Part shown: positions 51,631-63,652 of the stretch, piece after piece | Layout of the letters: each line of letters begins with the position of its first letter | How positions within the stretch are numbered: the first letter of the stretch is position 1 | NCBI RefSeq assembly: GCF_021347895.1 | Contig: NC_067131.1 | Span: forward strand, 32,087,411-32,151,410 | Direction of reading: 5' to 3' | Source of the DNA: Acanthochromis polyacanthus | Lineage: Eukaryota; Chordata; Actinopteri; Pomacentridae | Length of the DNA: 64,000 nucleotides | Notes under the pieces: model-generated | Told to the model about the DNA's origin: nothing | Database searches by the model: none | What the model saw: only the letters and a program-made list of their open reading frames with translations | Position numbers and translations under genes: made by a program

Positions 51631-51960
51631 AAGGTCCCCAACCCCAATTTGGATGACCCTCCCAGTATCTTATCCCTAACCTTAAGGCCCAGCCCTAAGG
51701 CCCATCCCTGACCCTAAGACCCCCTTTCTAAAGCTAAGTAAGTCCCCCTAAAAAACTAAAACTAAATCAGAAGTTGAATAAACCCAAGACAAATCCCCCC
51801 TAAAAGCTAAAACTAAATCAGAAGCTTGAATTTAAAACAAACAGTAACAGGAGCCCTAAACCTAAACTAAGTAAAACTATATCTAAAGTAATACTAATAG
51901 AAGCCAACTCTGGCATGGCTCATTTTATGTTTTTCTTTCGACCGGGGTAGATGGGAAGCC

Positions 51961-52010
51961 CTCTCCTTAGGGAGAGCGCCACATGGGGCAAGCCACCTCC
52001 ATAGGGAGGT
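51961..52010. other. Twin 16-nt hairpins in satellite unit 1
   Basis: CTCTCC-TTAG-GGAGAG (51961-51976) and ACCTCC-ATAG-GGAGGT (51995-52010) are two perfect 6-bp stems with four-base loops in a row. They are repeated in the other satellite units (the third unit has lost one base just upstream). They lie 28 bp upstream of the larger stem motif. Confidence 0.75.
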
Positions 52011-52037
52011 CGCAGTATGGGGAGCCGCAAGTCAGAC

Positions 52038-52095
52038 AGTGTGCTAGGCCTGAGGAAGACCCAAATCGAGGTCGAAACGTCGCCGGTTGCACACT
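52038..52095 (+). ncRNA. Hammerhead-like stem motif, copy 2 (satellite unit 1)
   Basis: Outer stem AGTGTGC / GCACACT, internal loop CCTGAGGAA and GAAACGTCG, inner stem GACC / GGTC. Equivalent copies in later units: 53343-53400, 54646-54703, 55951-56008, 57255-57312, 58557-58614 and 59858-59915. Confidence 0.55.
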
Positions 52096-55000
52096 TTAAA
52101 CTCAGTGGAGAAGGGTAGACCAAATAGGAGTCCCCAATAGAAGAAGGGTAGACCAAATAGGAGTCCCCAGTAGAAGAGAGGGTAGACCAAATAGGAGTCC
52201 CCAGTAGAAGAGAGGGTAGACCCAAATAGGAGTCCCCAGCAGATTAAAGGGTAGACCCAAATAGGTGTCCCCAGAACAATAGAAATAATTCAAAGACAAA
52301 GCGGCACACAGGGATGGGTTGGTTTATATTTATGATTTTTTATTACATATATAACAAAGGCGAAACCAGCATAAAAACCCAAATAAGGGATAATAAATAG
52401 CTAAAATTGGGCCTAAAAACAGGTTGAAACACATTAAAAGAACTACAAACAGGTTAAAAGGTTTGAAACAATAAGATAAAGCTAAATACAGTTTAAAAAC
52501 ATAGTTAAAAAGGCTAAATACAGTCTAAAAACAGTTTAAAAAGCTAAATACAGTTTAAAAAGCTAAATGCAGTTTAAAAACAAGTTCATACCTACCTGTA
52601 CTTACCTGGATCCGGAACCTGTGGGAAAACCTGTGGAGAGAAAAAACAAAATCAACAATTGGAAAAGCAAAGTCATGCATCCACAAAATAAATACCTACC
52701 TGTAAAAGTCCCTGGCGGTGGTCCTCAACAGAGGATGGACAGTGCATTCCCAGTCCCCTTCTCAGAAGGGGGCTGATCTTTTCCCCTCACCTAACCCGCC
52801 AGTGCCTCCTCGACCGGGGTCCATCGCTGGGGACCCCGAGCCCCAATAGAGGCTTTCCTGACCTTAATCTGGCCTACTAACCCCAACTATGGGACCCCAA
52901 GTCTAAATACATGACCCCAATTAGGCCCTAACCTTAAGGTCCCCAACCCCAATTTGGATGACCCTCCCAGTATCTTATCCCTAACCTTAAGGCCCAGCCC
53001 TAAGGCCCATCCCTGACCCTAAGACCCCCTTTCTAAAGCTAAGTAAGTCCCCTAAAAAACTAAAACTAAATCAGAAGTTGAATAAACCCAAGACAAATCC
53101 CCCCCTAAAAGCTAAAACTAAATCAGAAGCTTGAATTTAAAACAAACAGTAACAGGAGCCCTAAACCTAAACTAAGTAAAACTATATCTAAAGTAATACT
53201 AATAGAAGCCAACTCTGGCATGGCTCATTTTATGTTTTTCTTTCGACCGGGGTAGATGGGAAGCCCTCTCCTTAGGGAGAGCGCCACATGGGGCAAGCCA
53301 CCTCCATAGGGAGGTCGCAGTATGGGGAGCCGCAAGTCAGACAGTGTGCTAGGCCTGAGGAAGACCCAAATCGAGGTCGAAACGTCGCCGGTTGCACACT
53401 TTAAACTCAGTGGAGAAGGGTAGACCAAATAGGAGTCCCCAATAGAAGAAGGGTAGACCAAATAGGAGTCCCCAGTAGAAGAGAGGGTAGACCAAATAGG
53501 AGTCCCCAGTAGAAGAGAGGGTAGACCCAAATAGGAGTCCCCAGCAGATTAAAGGGTAGACCCAAATAGGTGTCCCCAGAACAATAGAAATAATTCAAAG
53601 ACAAAGCGGCACACAGGGATGGGTTGGTTTATATTTATGATTTTTTATTACATATATAACAAAGGCGAAACCAGCATAAAAACCCAAATAAGGGATAATA
53701 AATAGCTAAAATTGGGCCTAAAAACAGGTTGAAACACATTAAAAGAACTACAAACAAGTTAAAAGGTTTGAAACAATAAGATAAAGCTAAATACAGTTTA
53801 AAAACATAGTTAAAAAGGCTAAATACAGTCTAAAAACAGTTTAAAAAGCTAAATACAGTTTAAAAAGCTAAATGCAGTTTAAAAACAAGTTCATACCTAC
53901 CTGTACTTACCTGGATCCGGAACCTGTGGGAAACCTGTGGAGAGAAAAAACAAAATCAACAATTGGAAAAGCAAAGTCATGCATCCACAAAATAAATACC
54001 TACCTGTAAAAGTCCCTGGCGGTGGTCCTCAACAGAGGATGGACAGTGCATTCCCAGTCCCCTTCTCAGAAGGGGCTGATCTTTTCCCCTCACCTAACCC
54101 GCCAGTGCCTCCTCGACCGGGGTCCATCGCTGGGGACCCCGAGCCCCAATAGAGGCTTTCCTGACCTTAATCTGGCCTACTAACCCCAACTATGGGACCC
54201 CAAGTCTAAATACATGACCCCAATTAGGCCCTAACCTTAAGGTCCCCAACCCCAATTTGGATGACCCTCCCAGTATCTTATCCCTAACCTTAAGGCCCAG
54301 CCCTAAGGCCCATCCCTGACCCTAAGACCCCCTTTCTAAAGCTAAGTAAGTCCCCCTAAAAAACTAAAACTAAATCAGAAGTTGAATAAACCCAAGACAA
54401 ATCCCCCCCTAAAAGCTAAAACTAAATCAGAAGCTTGAATTTAAAACAAACAGTAACAGGAGCCCTAAACCTAAACTAAGTAAAACTATATCTAAAGTAA
54501 TACTAATAGAAGCCAACTCTGGCATGGCTCATTTTATGTTTTTCTTTCGACCGGGGTAGATGGGAAGCCTCTCCTTAGGGAGAGCGCCACATGGGGCAAG
54601 CCACCTCCATAGGGAGGTCGCAGTATGGGGAGCCGCAAGTCAGACAGTGTGCTAGGCCTGAGGAAGACCCAAATCGAGGTCGAAACGTCGCCGGTTGCAC
54701 ACTTTAAACTCAGTGGAGAAGGGTAGACCAAATAGGAGTCCCCAATAGAAGAAGGGTAGACCAAATAGGAGTCCCCAGTAGAAGAGAGGGTAGACCAAAT
54801 AGGAGTCCCCAGTAGAAGAGAGGGTAGACCCAAATAGGAGTCCCCAGCAGATTAAAGGGTAGACCCAAATAGGTGTCCCCAGAACAATAGAAATAATTCA
54901 AAGACAAAGCGGCACACAGGGATGGGTTGGTTTATATTTATGATTTTTTATTACATATATAACAAAGGCGAAACCAGCATAAAAACCCAAATAAGGGATA

Positions 55001-58000
55001 ATAAATAGCTAAAATTGGGCCTAAAAACAGGTTGAAACACATTAAAAGAACTACAAACAGGTTAAAAGGTTTGAAACAATAAGATAAAGCTAAATACAGT
55101 TTAAAAACATAGTTAAAAAGGCTAAATACAGTCTAAAAACAGTTTAAAAAGCTAAATACAGTTTAAAAAGCTAAATGCAGTTTAAAAACAAGTTCATACC
55201 TACCTGTACTTACCTGGATCCGGAACCTGTGGGAAAACCTGTGGAGAGAAAAAACAAAATCAACAATTGGAAAAGCAAAGTCATGCATCCACAAAATAAA
55301 TACCTACCTGTAAAAGTCCCTGGCGGTGGTCCTCAACAGAGGATGGACAGTGCATTCCCAGTCCCCTTCTCAGAAGGGGGCTGATCTTTTCCCCTCACCT
55401 AACCCGCCAGTGCCTCCTCGACCGGGGTCCATCGCTGGGGACCCCGAGCCCCAATAGAGGCTTTCCTGACCTTAATCTGGCCTACTAACCCCAACTATGG
55501 GACCCCAAGTCTAAATACATGACCCCAATTAGGCCCTAACCTTAAGGTCCCCAACCCCAATTTGGATGACCCTCCCAGTATCTTATCCCTAACCTTAAGG
55601 CCCAGCCCTAAGGCCCATCCCTGACCCTAAGACCCCCTTTCTAAAGCTAAGTAAGTCCCCCTAAAAAACTAAAACTAAATCAGAAGTTGAATAAACCCAA
55701 GACAAATCCCCCCCTAAAGCTAAAACTAAATCAGAAGCTTGAATTTAAAACAAACAGTAACAGGAGCCCTAAACCTAAACTAAGTAAAACTATATCTAAA
55801 GTAATACTAATAGAAGCCAACTCTGGCATGGCTCATTTTATGTTTTTCTTTCGACCGGGGTAGATGGGAAGCCCTCTCCTTAGGGAGAGCGCCACATGGG
55901 GCAAGCCACCTCCATAGGGAGGTCGCAGTATGGGGAGCCGCAAGTCAGACAGTGTGCTAGGCCTGAGGAAGACCCAAATCGAGGTCGAAACGTCGCCGGT
56001 TGCACACTTTAAACTCAGTGGAGAAGGGTAGACCAAATAGGAGTCCCCAATAGAAGAAGGGTAGACCAAATAGGAGTCCCCAGTAGAAGAGAGGGTAGAC
56101 CAAATAGGAGTCCCCAGTAGAAGAGAGGGTAGACCCAAATAGGAGTCCCCAGCAGATTAAAGGGTAGACCCAAATAGGTGTCCCCAGAACAATAGAAATA
56201 ATTCAAAGACAAAGCGGCACACAGGGATGGGTTGGTTTATATTTATGATTTTTTATTACATATATAACAAAGGCGAAACCAGCATAAAAACCCAAATAAG
56301 GGATAATAAATAGCTAAAATTGGGCCTAAAACAGGTTGAAACACATTAAAAGAACTACAAACAGGTTAAAAGGTTTGAAACAATAAGATAAAGCTAAATA
56401 CAGTTTAAAAACATAGTTAAAAAGGCTAAATACAGTCTAAAAACAGTTTAAAAAGCTAAATACAGTTTAAAAAGCTAAATGCAGTTTAAAAACAAGTTCA
56501 TACCTACCTGTACTTACCTGGATCCGGAACCTGTGGGAAAACCTGTGGAGAGAAAAAACAAAATCAACAATTGGAAAAGCAAAGTCATGCATCCACAAAA
56601 TAAATACCTACCTGTAAAAGTCCCTGGCGGTGGTCCTCAACAGAGGATGGACAGTGCATTCCCAGTCCCCTTCTCAGAAGGGGGCTGATCTTTTCCCCTC
56701 ACCTAACCCGCCAGTGCCTCCTCGACCGGGGTCCATCGCTGGGGACCCCGAGCCCCAATAGAGGCTTTCCTGACCTTAATCTGGCCTACTAACCCCAACT
56801 ATGGGACCCCAAGTCTAAATACATGACCCCAATTAGGCCCTAACCTTAAGGTCCCCAACCCCAATTTGGATGACCCTCCCAGTATCTTATCCCTAACCTT
56901 AAGGCCCAGCCCTAAGGCCCATCCCTGACCCTAAGACCCCCTTTCTAAAGCTAAGTAAGTCCCCCTAAAAAACTAAAACTAAATCAGAAGTTGAATAAAC
57001 CCAAGACAAATCCCCCCTAAAAGCTAAAACTAAATCAGAAGCTTGAATTTAAAACAAACAGTAACAGGAGCCCTAAACCTAAACTAAGTAAAACTATATC
57101 TAAAGTAATACTAATAGAAGCCAACTCTGGCATGGCTCATTTTATGTTTTTCTTTCGACCGGGGTAGATGGGAAGCCCTCTCCTTAGGGAGAGCGCCACA
57201 TGGGGCAAGCCACCTCCATAGGGAGGTCGCAGTATGGGGAGCCGCAAGTCAGACAGTGTGCTAGGCCTGAGGAAGACCCAAATCGAGGTCGAAACGTCGC
57301 CGGTTGCACACTTTAAACTCAGTGGAGAAGGGTAGACCAAATAGGAGTCCCCAATAGAAGAAGGGTAGACCAAATAGGAGTCCCCAGTAGAAGAGAGGGT
57401 AGACCAAATAGGAGTCCCCAGTAGAAGAGAGGGTAGACCCAAATAGGAGTCCCCAGCAGATTAAAGGGTAGACCCAAATAGGTGTCCCCAGAACAATAGA
57501 AATAATTCAAAGACAAAGCGGCACACAGGGATGGGTTGGTTTATATTTATGATTTTTTATTACATATATAACAAAGGCGAAACCAGCATAAAAACCCAAA
57601 TAAGGGATAATAAATAGCTAAAATTGGGCCTAAAAACAGGTTGAAACACATTAAAAGAACTACAAACAGGTTAAAAGGTTTGAAACAATAAGATAAAGCT
57701 AAATACAGTTTAAAAACATAGTTAAAAAGGCTAAATACAGTCTAAAAACAGTTTAAAAAGCTAAATACAGTTTAAAAAGCTAAATGCAGTTTAAAAACAA
57801 GTTCATACCTACCTGTACTTACCTGGATCCGGAACCTGTGGGAAAACCTGTGGAGAGAAAAAACAAATCAACAATTGGAAAAGCAAAGTCATGCATCCAC
57901 AAAATAAATACCTACCTGTAAAAGTCCCTGGCGGTGGTCCTCAACAGAGGATGGACAGTGCATTCCCAGTCCCCTTCTCAGAAGGGGCTGATCTTTTCCC

Positions 58001-60608
58001 CTCACCTAACCCGCCAGTGCCTCCTCGACCGGGGTCCATCGCTGGGACCCCGAGCCCCAATAGAGGCTTTCCTGACCTTAATCTGGCCTACTAACCCCAA
58101 CTATGGGACCCCAAGTCTAAATACATGACCCCAATTAGGCCCTAACCTTAAGGTCCCCAACCCCAATTTGGATGACCCTCCCAGTATCTTATCCCTAACC
58201 TTAAGGCCCAGCCCTAAGGCCCATCCCTGACCCTAAGACCCCCTTTCTAAAGCTAAGTAAGTCCCCCTAAAAAACTAAAACTAAATCAGAAGTTGAATAA
58301 ACCCAAGACAAATCCCCCCCTAAAAGCTAAAACTAAATCAGAAGCTTGAATTTAAAACAAACAGTAACAGGAGCCCTAAACCTAAACTAAGTAAAACTAT
58401 ATCTAAAGTAATACTAATAGAAGCCAACTCTGGCATGGCTCATTTTATGTTTTTCTTTCGACCGGGTAGATGGGAAGCCCTCTCCTTAGGGAGAGCGCCA
58501 CATGGGGCAAGCCACCTCCATAGGGAGGTCGCAGTATGGGGAGCCGCAAGTCAGACAGTGTGCTAGGCCTGAGGAAGACCCAAATCGAGGTCGAAACGTC
58601 GCCGGTTGCACACTTTAAACTCAGTGGAGAAGGGTAGACCAAATAGGAGTCCCCAATAGAAGAAGGGTAGACCAAATAGGAGTCCCCAGTAGAAGAGAGG
58701 GTAGACCAAATAGGAGTCCCCAGTAGAAGAGAGGGTAGACCCAAATAGGAGTCCCCAGCAGATTAAAGGGTAGACCCAAATAGGTGTCCCCAGAACAATA
58801 GAAATAATTCAAAGACAAAGCGGCACACAGGGATGGGTTGGTTTATATTTATGATTTTTTATTACATATATAACAAAGGCGAAACCAGCATAAAAACCCA
58901 ATAAGGGATAATAAATAGCTAAAATTGGGCCTAAAAACAGGTTGAAACACATTAAAAGAACTACAAACAGGTTAAAAGGTTTGAAACAATAAGATAAAGC
59001 TAAATACAGTTTAAAAACATAGTTAAAAAGGCTAAATACAGTCTAAAAACAGTTTAAAAAGCTAAATACAGTTTAAAAAGCTAAATGCAGTTTAAAAACA
59101 AGTTCATACCTACCTGTACTTACCTGGATCCGGAACCTGTGGGAAAACCTGTGGAGAGAAAAAACAAAATCAACAATTGGAAAAGCAAAGTCATGCATCC
59201 ACAAAATAAATACCTACCTGTAAAGTCCTGGCGGTGGTCCTCAACAGAGGATGGACAGTGCATTCCCAGTCCCCTTCTCAGAAGGGGGCTGATCTTTTCC
59301 CTCACCTAACCCGCCAGTGCCTCCTCGACCGGGGTCCATCGCTGGGGACCCCGAGCCCCAATAGAGGCTTTCCTGACCTTAATCTGGCCTACTAACCCCA
59401 ACTATGGGACCCCAAGTCTAAATACATGACCCCAATTAGGCCCTAACCTTAAGGTCCCCAACCCCAATTTGGATGACCCTCCCAGTATCTTATCCCTAAC
59501 CTTAAGGCCCAGCCCTAAGGCCCATCCCTGACCCTAAGACCCCCTTTCTAAAGCTAAGTAAGTCCCCCTAAAAACTAAAACTAAATCAGAAGTTGAATAA
59601 ACCCAAGACAAATCCCCCCCTAAAAGCTAAAACTAAATCAGAAGCTTGAATTTAAAACAAACAGTAACAGGAGCCCTAAACCTAAACTAAGTAAAACTAT
59701 ATCTAAAGTAATACTAATAGAAGCCAACTCTGGCATGGCTCATTTTATGTTTTTCTTTCGACCGGGGTAGATGGGAAGCCCTCTCCTTAGGGAGAGCGCC
59801 ACATGGGGCAAGCCACCTCCATAGGGAGGTCGCAGTATGGGGAGCCGCAAGTCAGACAGTGTGCTAGGCCTGAGGAAGACCCAAATCGAGGTCGAAACGT
59901 CGCCGGTTGCACACTTTAAACTCAGTGGAGAAGGGTAGACCAAATAGGAGTCCCAATAGAAGAAGGGTAGACCAAATAGGAGTCCCCAGTAGAAGAGAGG
60001 GTAGACCAAATAGGAGTCCCCAGTAGAAGAGAGGGTAGACCCAAATAGGAGTCCCCAGCAGATTAAAGGGTAGACCCAAATAGGTGTCCCCAGAACAATA
60101 GAATAATTCAAAGACAAAGCGGCACACAGGGATGGGTTGGTTTATATTTATGATTTTTTATTACATATATAACAAAGGCGAAACCAGCATAAAAACCCAA
60201 ATAAGGGATAATAAATAGCTAAAATTGGGCCTAAAAACAGGTTGAAACACATTAAAAGAACTACAAACAGGTTAAAAGGTTTGAAACAATAAGATAAAGC
60301 TAAATACAGTTTAAAAACATAGTTAAAAAGGCTAAATACAGTCTAAAAACAGTTTAAAAAGCTAAATACAGTTTAAAAAGCTAAATGCAGTTTAAAACAA
60401 GTTCATACCTACCTGTACTTACCTGGATCCGGAACCTGTGGGAAAACCTGTGGAGAGAAAAAACAAAATCAACAATTGGAAAAGCAAAGTCATGCATCCA
60501 CAAAATAAATACCTACCTGTAAAAGTCCCTGGCGGTGGTCCTCAACAGAGGATGGACAGTGCATTCCCAGTCCCCTTCTCAGAAGGGGGCTGATCTTTTC
60601 CCCTCACC

Positions 60609-61239
60609 TAACCCTAACCCAAGCCCTAACCTTAAGTCAGATTTTGTAAAAGAGTTGGCTTTAACCCTAACCCTGTCCCTTATTCTAAATTTAACCCCAA
60701 TGGGGGCCCTAAACCTAACCCCAACCCTTTCTCTAAAAATTAATCCAACCCTCATTCGGAACCTAACCCTAACTTCACTCTGGTAAAAACATTGTAAAAT
60801 TAAAAAATTGGAGTTCAGAGTACATTTTATTACAATGGTTAAAAATGATATATTACATACGGGTTGGATAAAAATTACAAGAGTTATTTCATTGACTTAG
60901 AAAGGGTTAAAAATTATAAATTGAGTTGAAAATTCACTAAAAATAATTTAATTTGGCAAGACAAGGGTTTAAAATGGATGTACTTTTATTAATATGGTTA
61001 AAATTACAATAAAGATTTCATTTGGCAAGACAAGGGTTAAAAAATTGGGTAGTAATATTTCAATTCATGTTAAAAGGTGATGGGAATTTTCGAGAGGTTA
61101 AAAATGGGTTAAAAAGGCAATTCATAACAATAGGGATGAGTTTAAATGGTTAAATCTCTAAAAACTAAAAAAGACGATTGAAAATATAAAAGACGATCGA
61201 AAATTTAAAAGACGATTGAAATTATTAAAAAGACGATTG
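60609..61239. other. Telomere-like remnant and AT-rich sequence right of the satellite
   Basis: 60609-60780 contains scattered ccctaaccc units. 60780-61160 is AT-rich with ggcaagacaagggttaaaa twice (60955 and 61025). 61160-61250 repeats aaagacgattgaaaatat several times. This mirrors the telomere-like plus AT-rich sequence at 50340-50985. Confidence 0.6.
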
Positions 61240-63638
61240 AAAATATAAAAACGAAAAGCAGCCGAAGAAAGCTCATTCTGGAGCTGACCTCTGATGAGAG
61301 AGCATCTCTTCCACCACAGAGAGCCAACCTTTAGTTTTTAGTGTGCTATTACCTGAGGAAGACCCTGTTTAGGGTCGAAACGTTGTTTCATAGCACACTC
61401 TTCTTTTGTTTATTGCTTATTGTTTGTTTTATTCAAAATTATTTATTTTTTTCAAAAAAATAAGTATTTCTTTTATGGTTTTTATCCTTTCATAATTGAA
61501 AAGCGTCTTTAGTTGTTTGTTTTATTTCATTTCTTATTTACAAAGACAAGTTGAGTTTGTGATTTTATCGGGTTTATCCTTTTCAAATTGAAAAGCGCCC
61601 TTAGTTGTTTGGTTTTTCTTTTTAAAAAAATTTTTTTGAAAGACCAAAACAAAAATAAAAACAACTAATAATATGGATGGTGGCTGGACGGTGGTGCGCC
61701 GTGGCAGAGGGCGTCGGCGTATCCGTCAGCCACAATGGGATCGGGATGGTGGGGATTACCGCGGGTGGGAGGACCACGCACCATCCTTCTCCCCTGGAAG
61801 GGGGAGGGGGGCGTTCCTACATCCTAACCGGCCTGAGCCTCCCCTGCGGCCCCCCATTACCCCGACCCCTGAGCCCCTACTTATGCAGATATGGTCAAAC
61901 GAGGGAACCCACGCCCTACCCAGAGATGGGTCTCGCCCCGCAATAGAGGCCCCAGATCTGGGTCACGAAATTTTCGTGGGCGTAATTTCCCGTCCCCAAG
62001 GGGTCCACGTTATTTTGACCCTGGATCTGCTAATTTCCAAGCCCCGTTTTATCAGTCATCTAATCGGGGGAGGTTTTCACGACCCAATTGGAGAAGGAAT
62101 TCTCCACGTGCACGAGACTTGGGAATTCCTCAACAGCGAGCTGAACCCCACTTTAGGAAACTGGTTCGGAAAATGCATTCGGTGATTAAAATTATGCACC
62201 ACTTGCAAAATGTTGATGTAAATGATGGGAAACCTGAACCCCGTATGATTTCGCGGATGGTGGAGTTGTTATCTACCATGATCAGGCCAGCTCTTCCCAT
62301 AGAAAGGACCATGGACAACATTGTTGGTAACGCCAAAACTGGGGTCATACCACCTGTGTAATTTTGTCCCAACACTATCAGGACACTTTGGGGGTCCTTT
62401 TGGGAGAGCTTCCAGACCTGATTATTCCGGATTGGAAAGGAGCTTTAGAGGTGGCTATTCGGTGGGCTAAGAGGAACTTTGCTCGCATCACTAGAGAGGT
62501 GATTGAGCGAGCAGAAACTCATATCACAGCCACATTGAGTACTGCAGCTCAAGGAGAGCTGGCTCCACCTCCACCACCACCACCACCTCCTCCTCCTCCT
62601 CCTCCTCCTCCACCACCACCATCTCCGCCGTCCCCTCCACCACCCCTCCACCTTCATCTCCACCTCTACCCCTACCTCCACTCTCACCTCCACCTCCACC
62701 CCCACCTTCACAACAGATAGGGACCTCATGCCAGACTCTACCTGCAAGGGCCTTGGTGGTAAGACAACCATCATCAGGGGTTGCTGCACATGGGAGCACT
62801 TCCACAAGGGCAGTTGGAACCCCACATCAATCGGCAAAGAAGGCCACAGTCGCGACCATGACAGACCCTGTGGTCCAAGCTTCAGATTGGGATGTTCCCA
62901 TGCAGGCACAGTCACCAAAACAGCCCAGGAAGGTCTTCACCAAACCTCCTGGGGCTATTCTTTGGGATGAGGATTCTTCACATGGGGAAGAATTGGCAAT
63001 GTGTGGTACCCCAATTCATAATTCCACACATGAAGAGGTGAGAGCTGTGTTTGAGTTTCTTAGGGATGTGGAAGAAAGGGAGAAGGCCCAGGCTGGACCC
63101 TCCCATACCCGAGCTACTTCCTTTGAGTCCCTCTTTGAAAATGAGGTGGATTTGGAGGAGTTTTCGGAGTCATCAGAGTCATCTTACAATCCGTTTGCTC
63201 CACGGAATTATCAACCTACACCGCCTGATCCGGTAGTTCCAGTGGGAGAACAGGTTGTGGTGCAGCCCCTCCAAGGGGCCTTTTCCCCAGAATTGGTAGA
63301 TGACCCACAACCACGTTGGTATAGTGTGTTTAAGCACAGAAACACCCAAAGGAAACTCACAGAATGGAATCTCAAAGTTAACAGGAAGTGGTTGATCATG
63401 GGGGATTCCAATTTGGCCAGCTTCCCGGACCATCAGGTGGACAATTTGCAGGTGGAAAGTTTTCCAGGAGCTAACTTTCGCCATGCTCAGGCCCTGATTG
63501 AGAAGGCTATTGCACCTGCAAATTTTGTGGTCGAGAAGGTGGTTTTGTCCTTCGGTATCAACAGTCTAATTGGCGCACAGAGACACAAAATGGCAAGAAA
63601 GGCACAGAATGACAACAACCAACCACAAATTCACACTA
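61240..63638 (+). mobile_element. Retroelement fragment B: leader, gag-like and esterase-like coding remnant
   Basis: A TATAAAA is at 61244-61250 and the agctcattctggagctgacc homology to fragment A at about 61269. The stem motif follows at 61340-61399 and the ORF starts at 61673. It is truncated at the right by a SINE. No reverse transcriptase, integrase or tyrosine recombinase is visible within the window, so the class (LINE, DIRS/Ngaro, Penelope-like or other) cannot be decided. No long terminal repeat was identified. Confidence 0.65.
61340..61399 (+). ncRNA. Hammerhead-like stem motif, copy 9 (retroelement B leader)
   Basis: Outer stem AGTGTGCTAT / ATAGCACACT (10 bp), internal loop CCTGAGGAA and GAAACGTTG, inner hairpin GACCCT-GTTT-AGGGTC. 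Both stems differ in sequence from copies 1 and 2 but keep pairing. Confidence 0.55.
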
Positions 63639-63652
63639 AATGTAGTGGTTAG
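61673..63652 (+). pseudogene. Broken gag-like / SGNH-hydrolase ORF of retroelement B
   Basis: The coding sequence changes frame three times. 61673-61890 is MDGGWTVVRRGRGRR and a proline/arginine-rich part. Frame +1 to 62361 is RNFRGRNFPSPRGPRYFD, then QRAEPHFRKLVRKMHSVIK. 62364 onwards is LLGELPDLIIPDWKGALEVA and a proline run from a CCA/CCT repeat at 62567-62710. 62753-63652 is an acidic region and then KWLIMGDSNLASFPDH with VEKVVLSFGIN. GDSN (63401-63412) and the downstream GIN match blocks I and III of SGNH/GDSL esterases, a domain known in ORF1 proteins of some retrotransposons. The C-terminal Asp/His block is lost at the SINE. It could have been one protein before indels. Whether the shifts are biological decay or sequence errors is unresolved. 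Confidence 0.6.

Larger units (their letters stand above)
51631..60608. repeat. Satellite: about seven head-to-tail copies of a 1.3-kb unit
   Basis: The landmark aaggtccccaacccc recurs at 51631, 52936 and about every 1,304 bp (spacings of landmarks 1,302-1,305). Copies differ mainly by one-base length changes in homopolymers. Each unit contains, in order: a ccctaaggccc-type telomere-like tract; two 16-nt hairpins with four-base loops; the stem motif shared with the retroelements; about five 32-bp subrepeats (gggtagaccaaataggagtc); an AT-rich part with gctaaatacagtttaaaaa subrepeats; and a cttacctggatccggaacct segment. The last copy breaks off at ctcacctaaccc, where telomere-like sequence resumes. 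The 65- and 101-codon minus-strand open frames, repeated in almost every copy, have no recognisable domain. Confidence 0.97.

Noticed and set aside
51920..60127. Conserved 101- and 65-codon minus-strand frames repeated in the satellite
   Set aside because: Repetition reflects satellite identity, not selection. Part of the frame is a 32-bp subrepeat, and there is no recognisable domain. In the last copy the frame is broken by a length change.
51094..61399. Calling the stem motif a canonical hammerhead ribozyme
   Set aside because: An extra A precedes the inner stem, stem III is at best two base pairs in two of the three versions, and the cleavage-site pairing does not fit. It is kept only as hammerhead-like.
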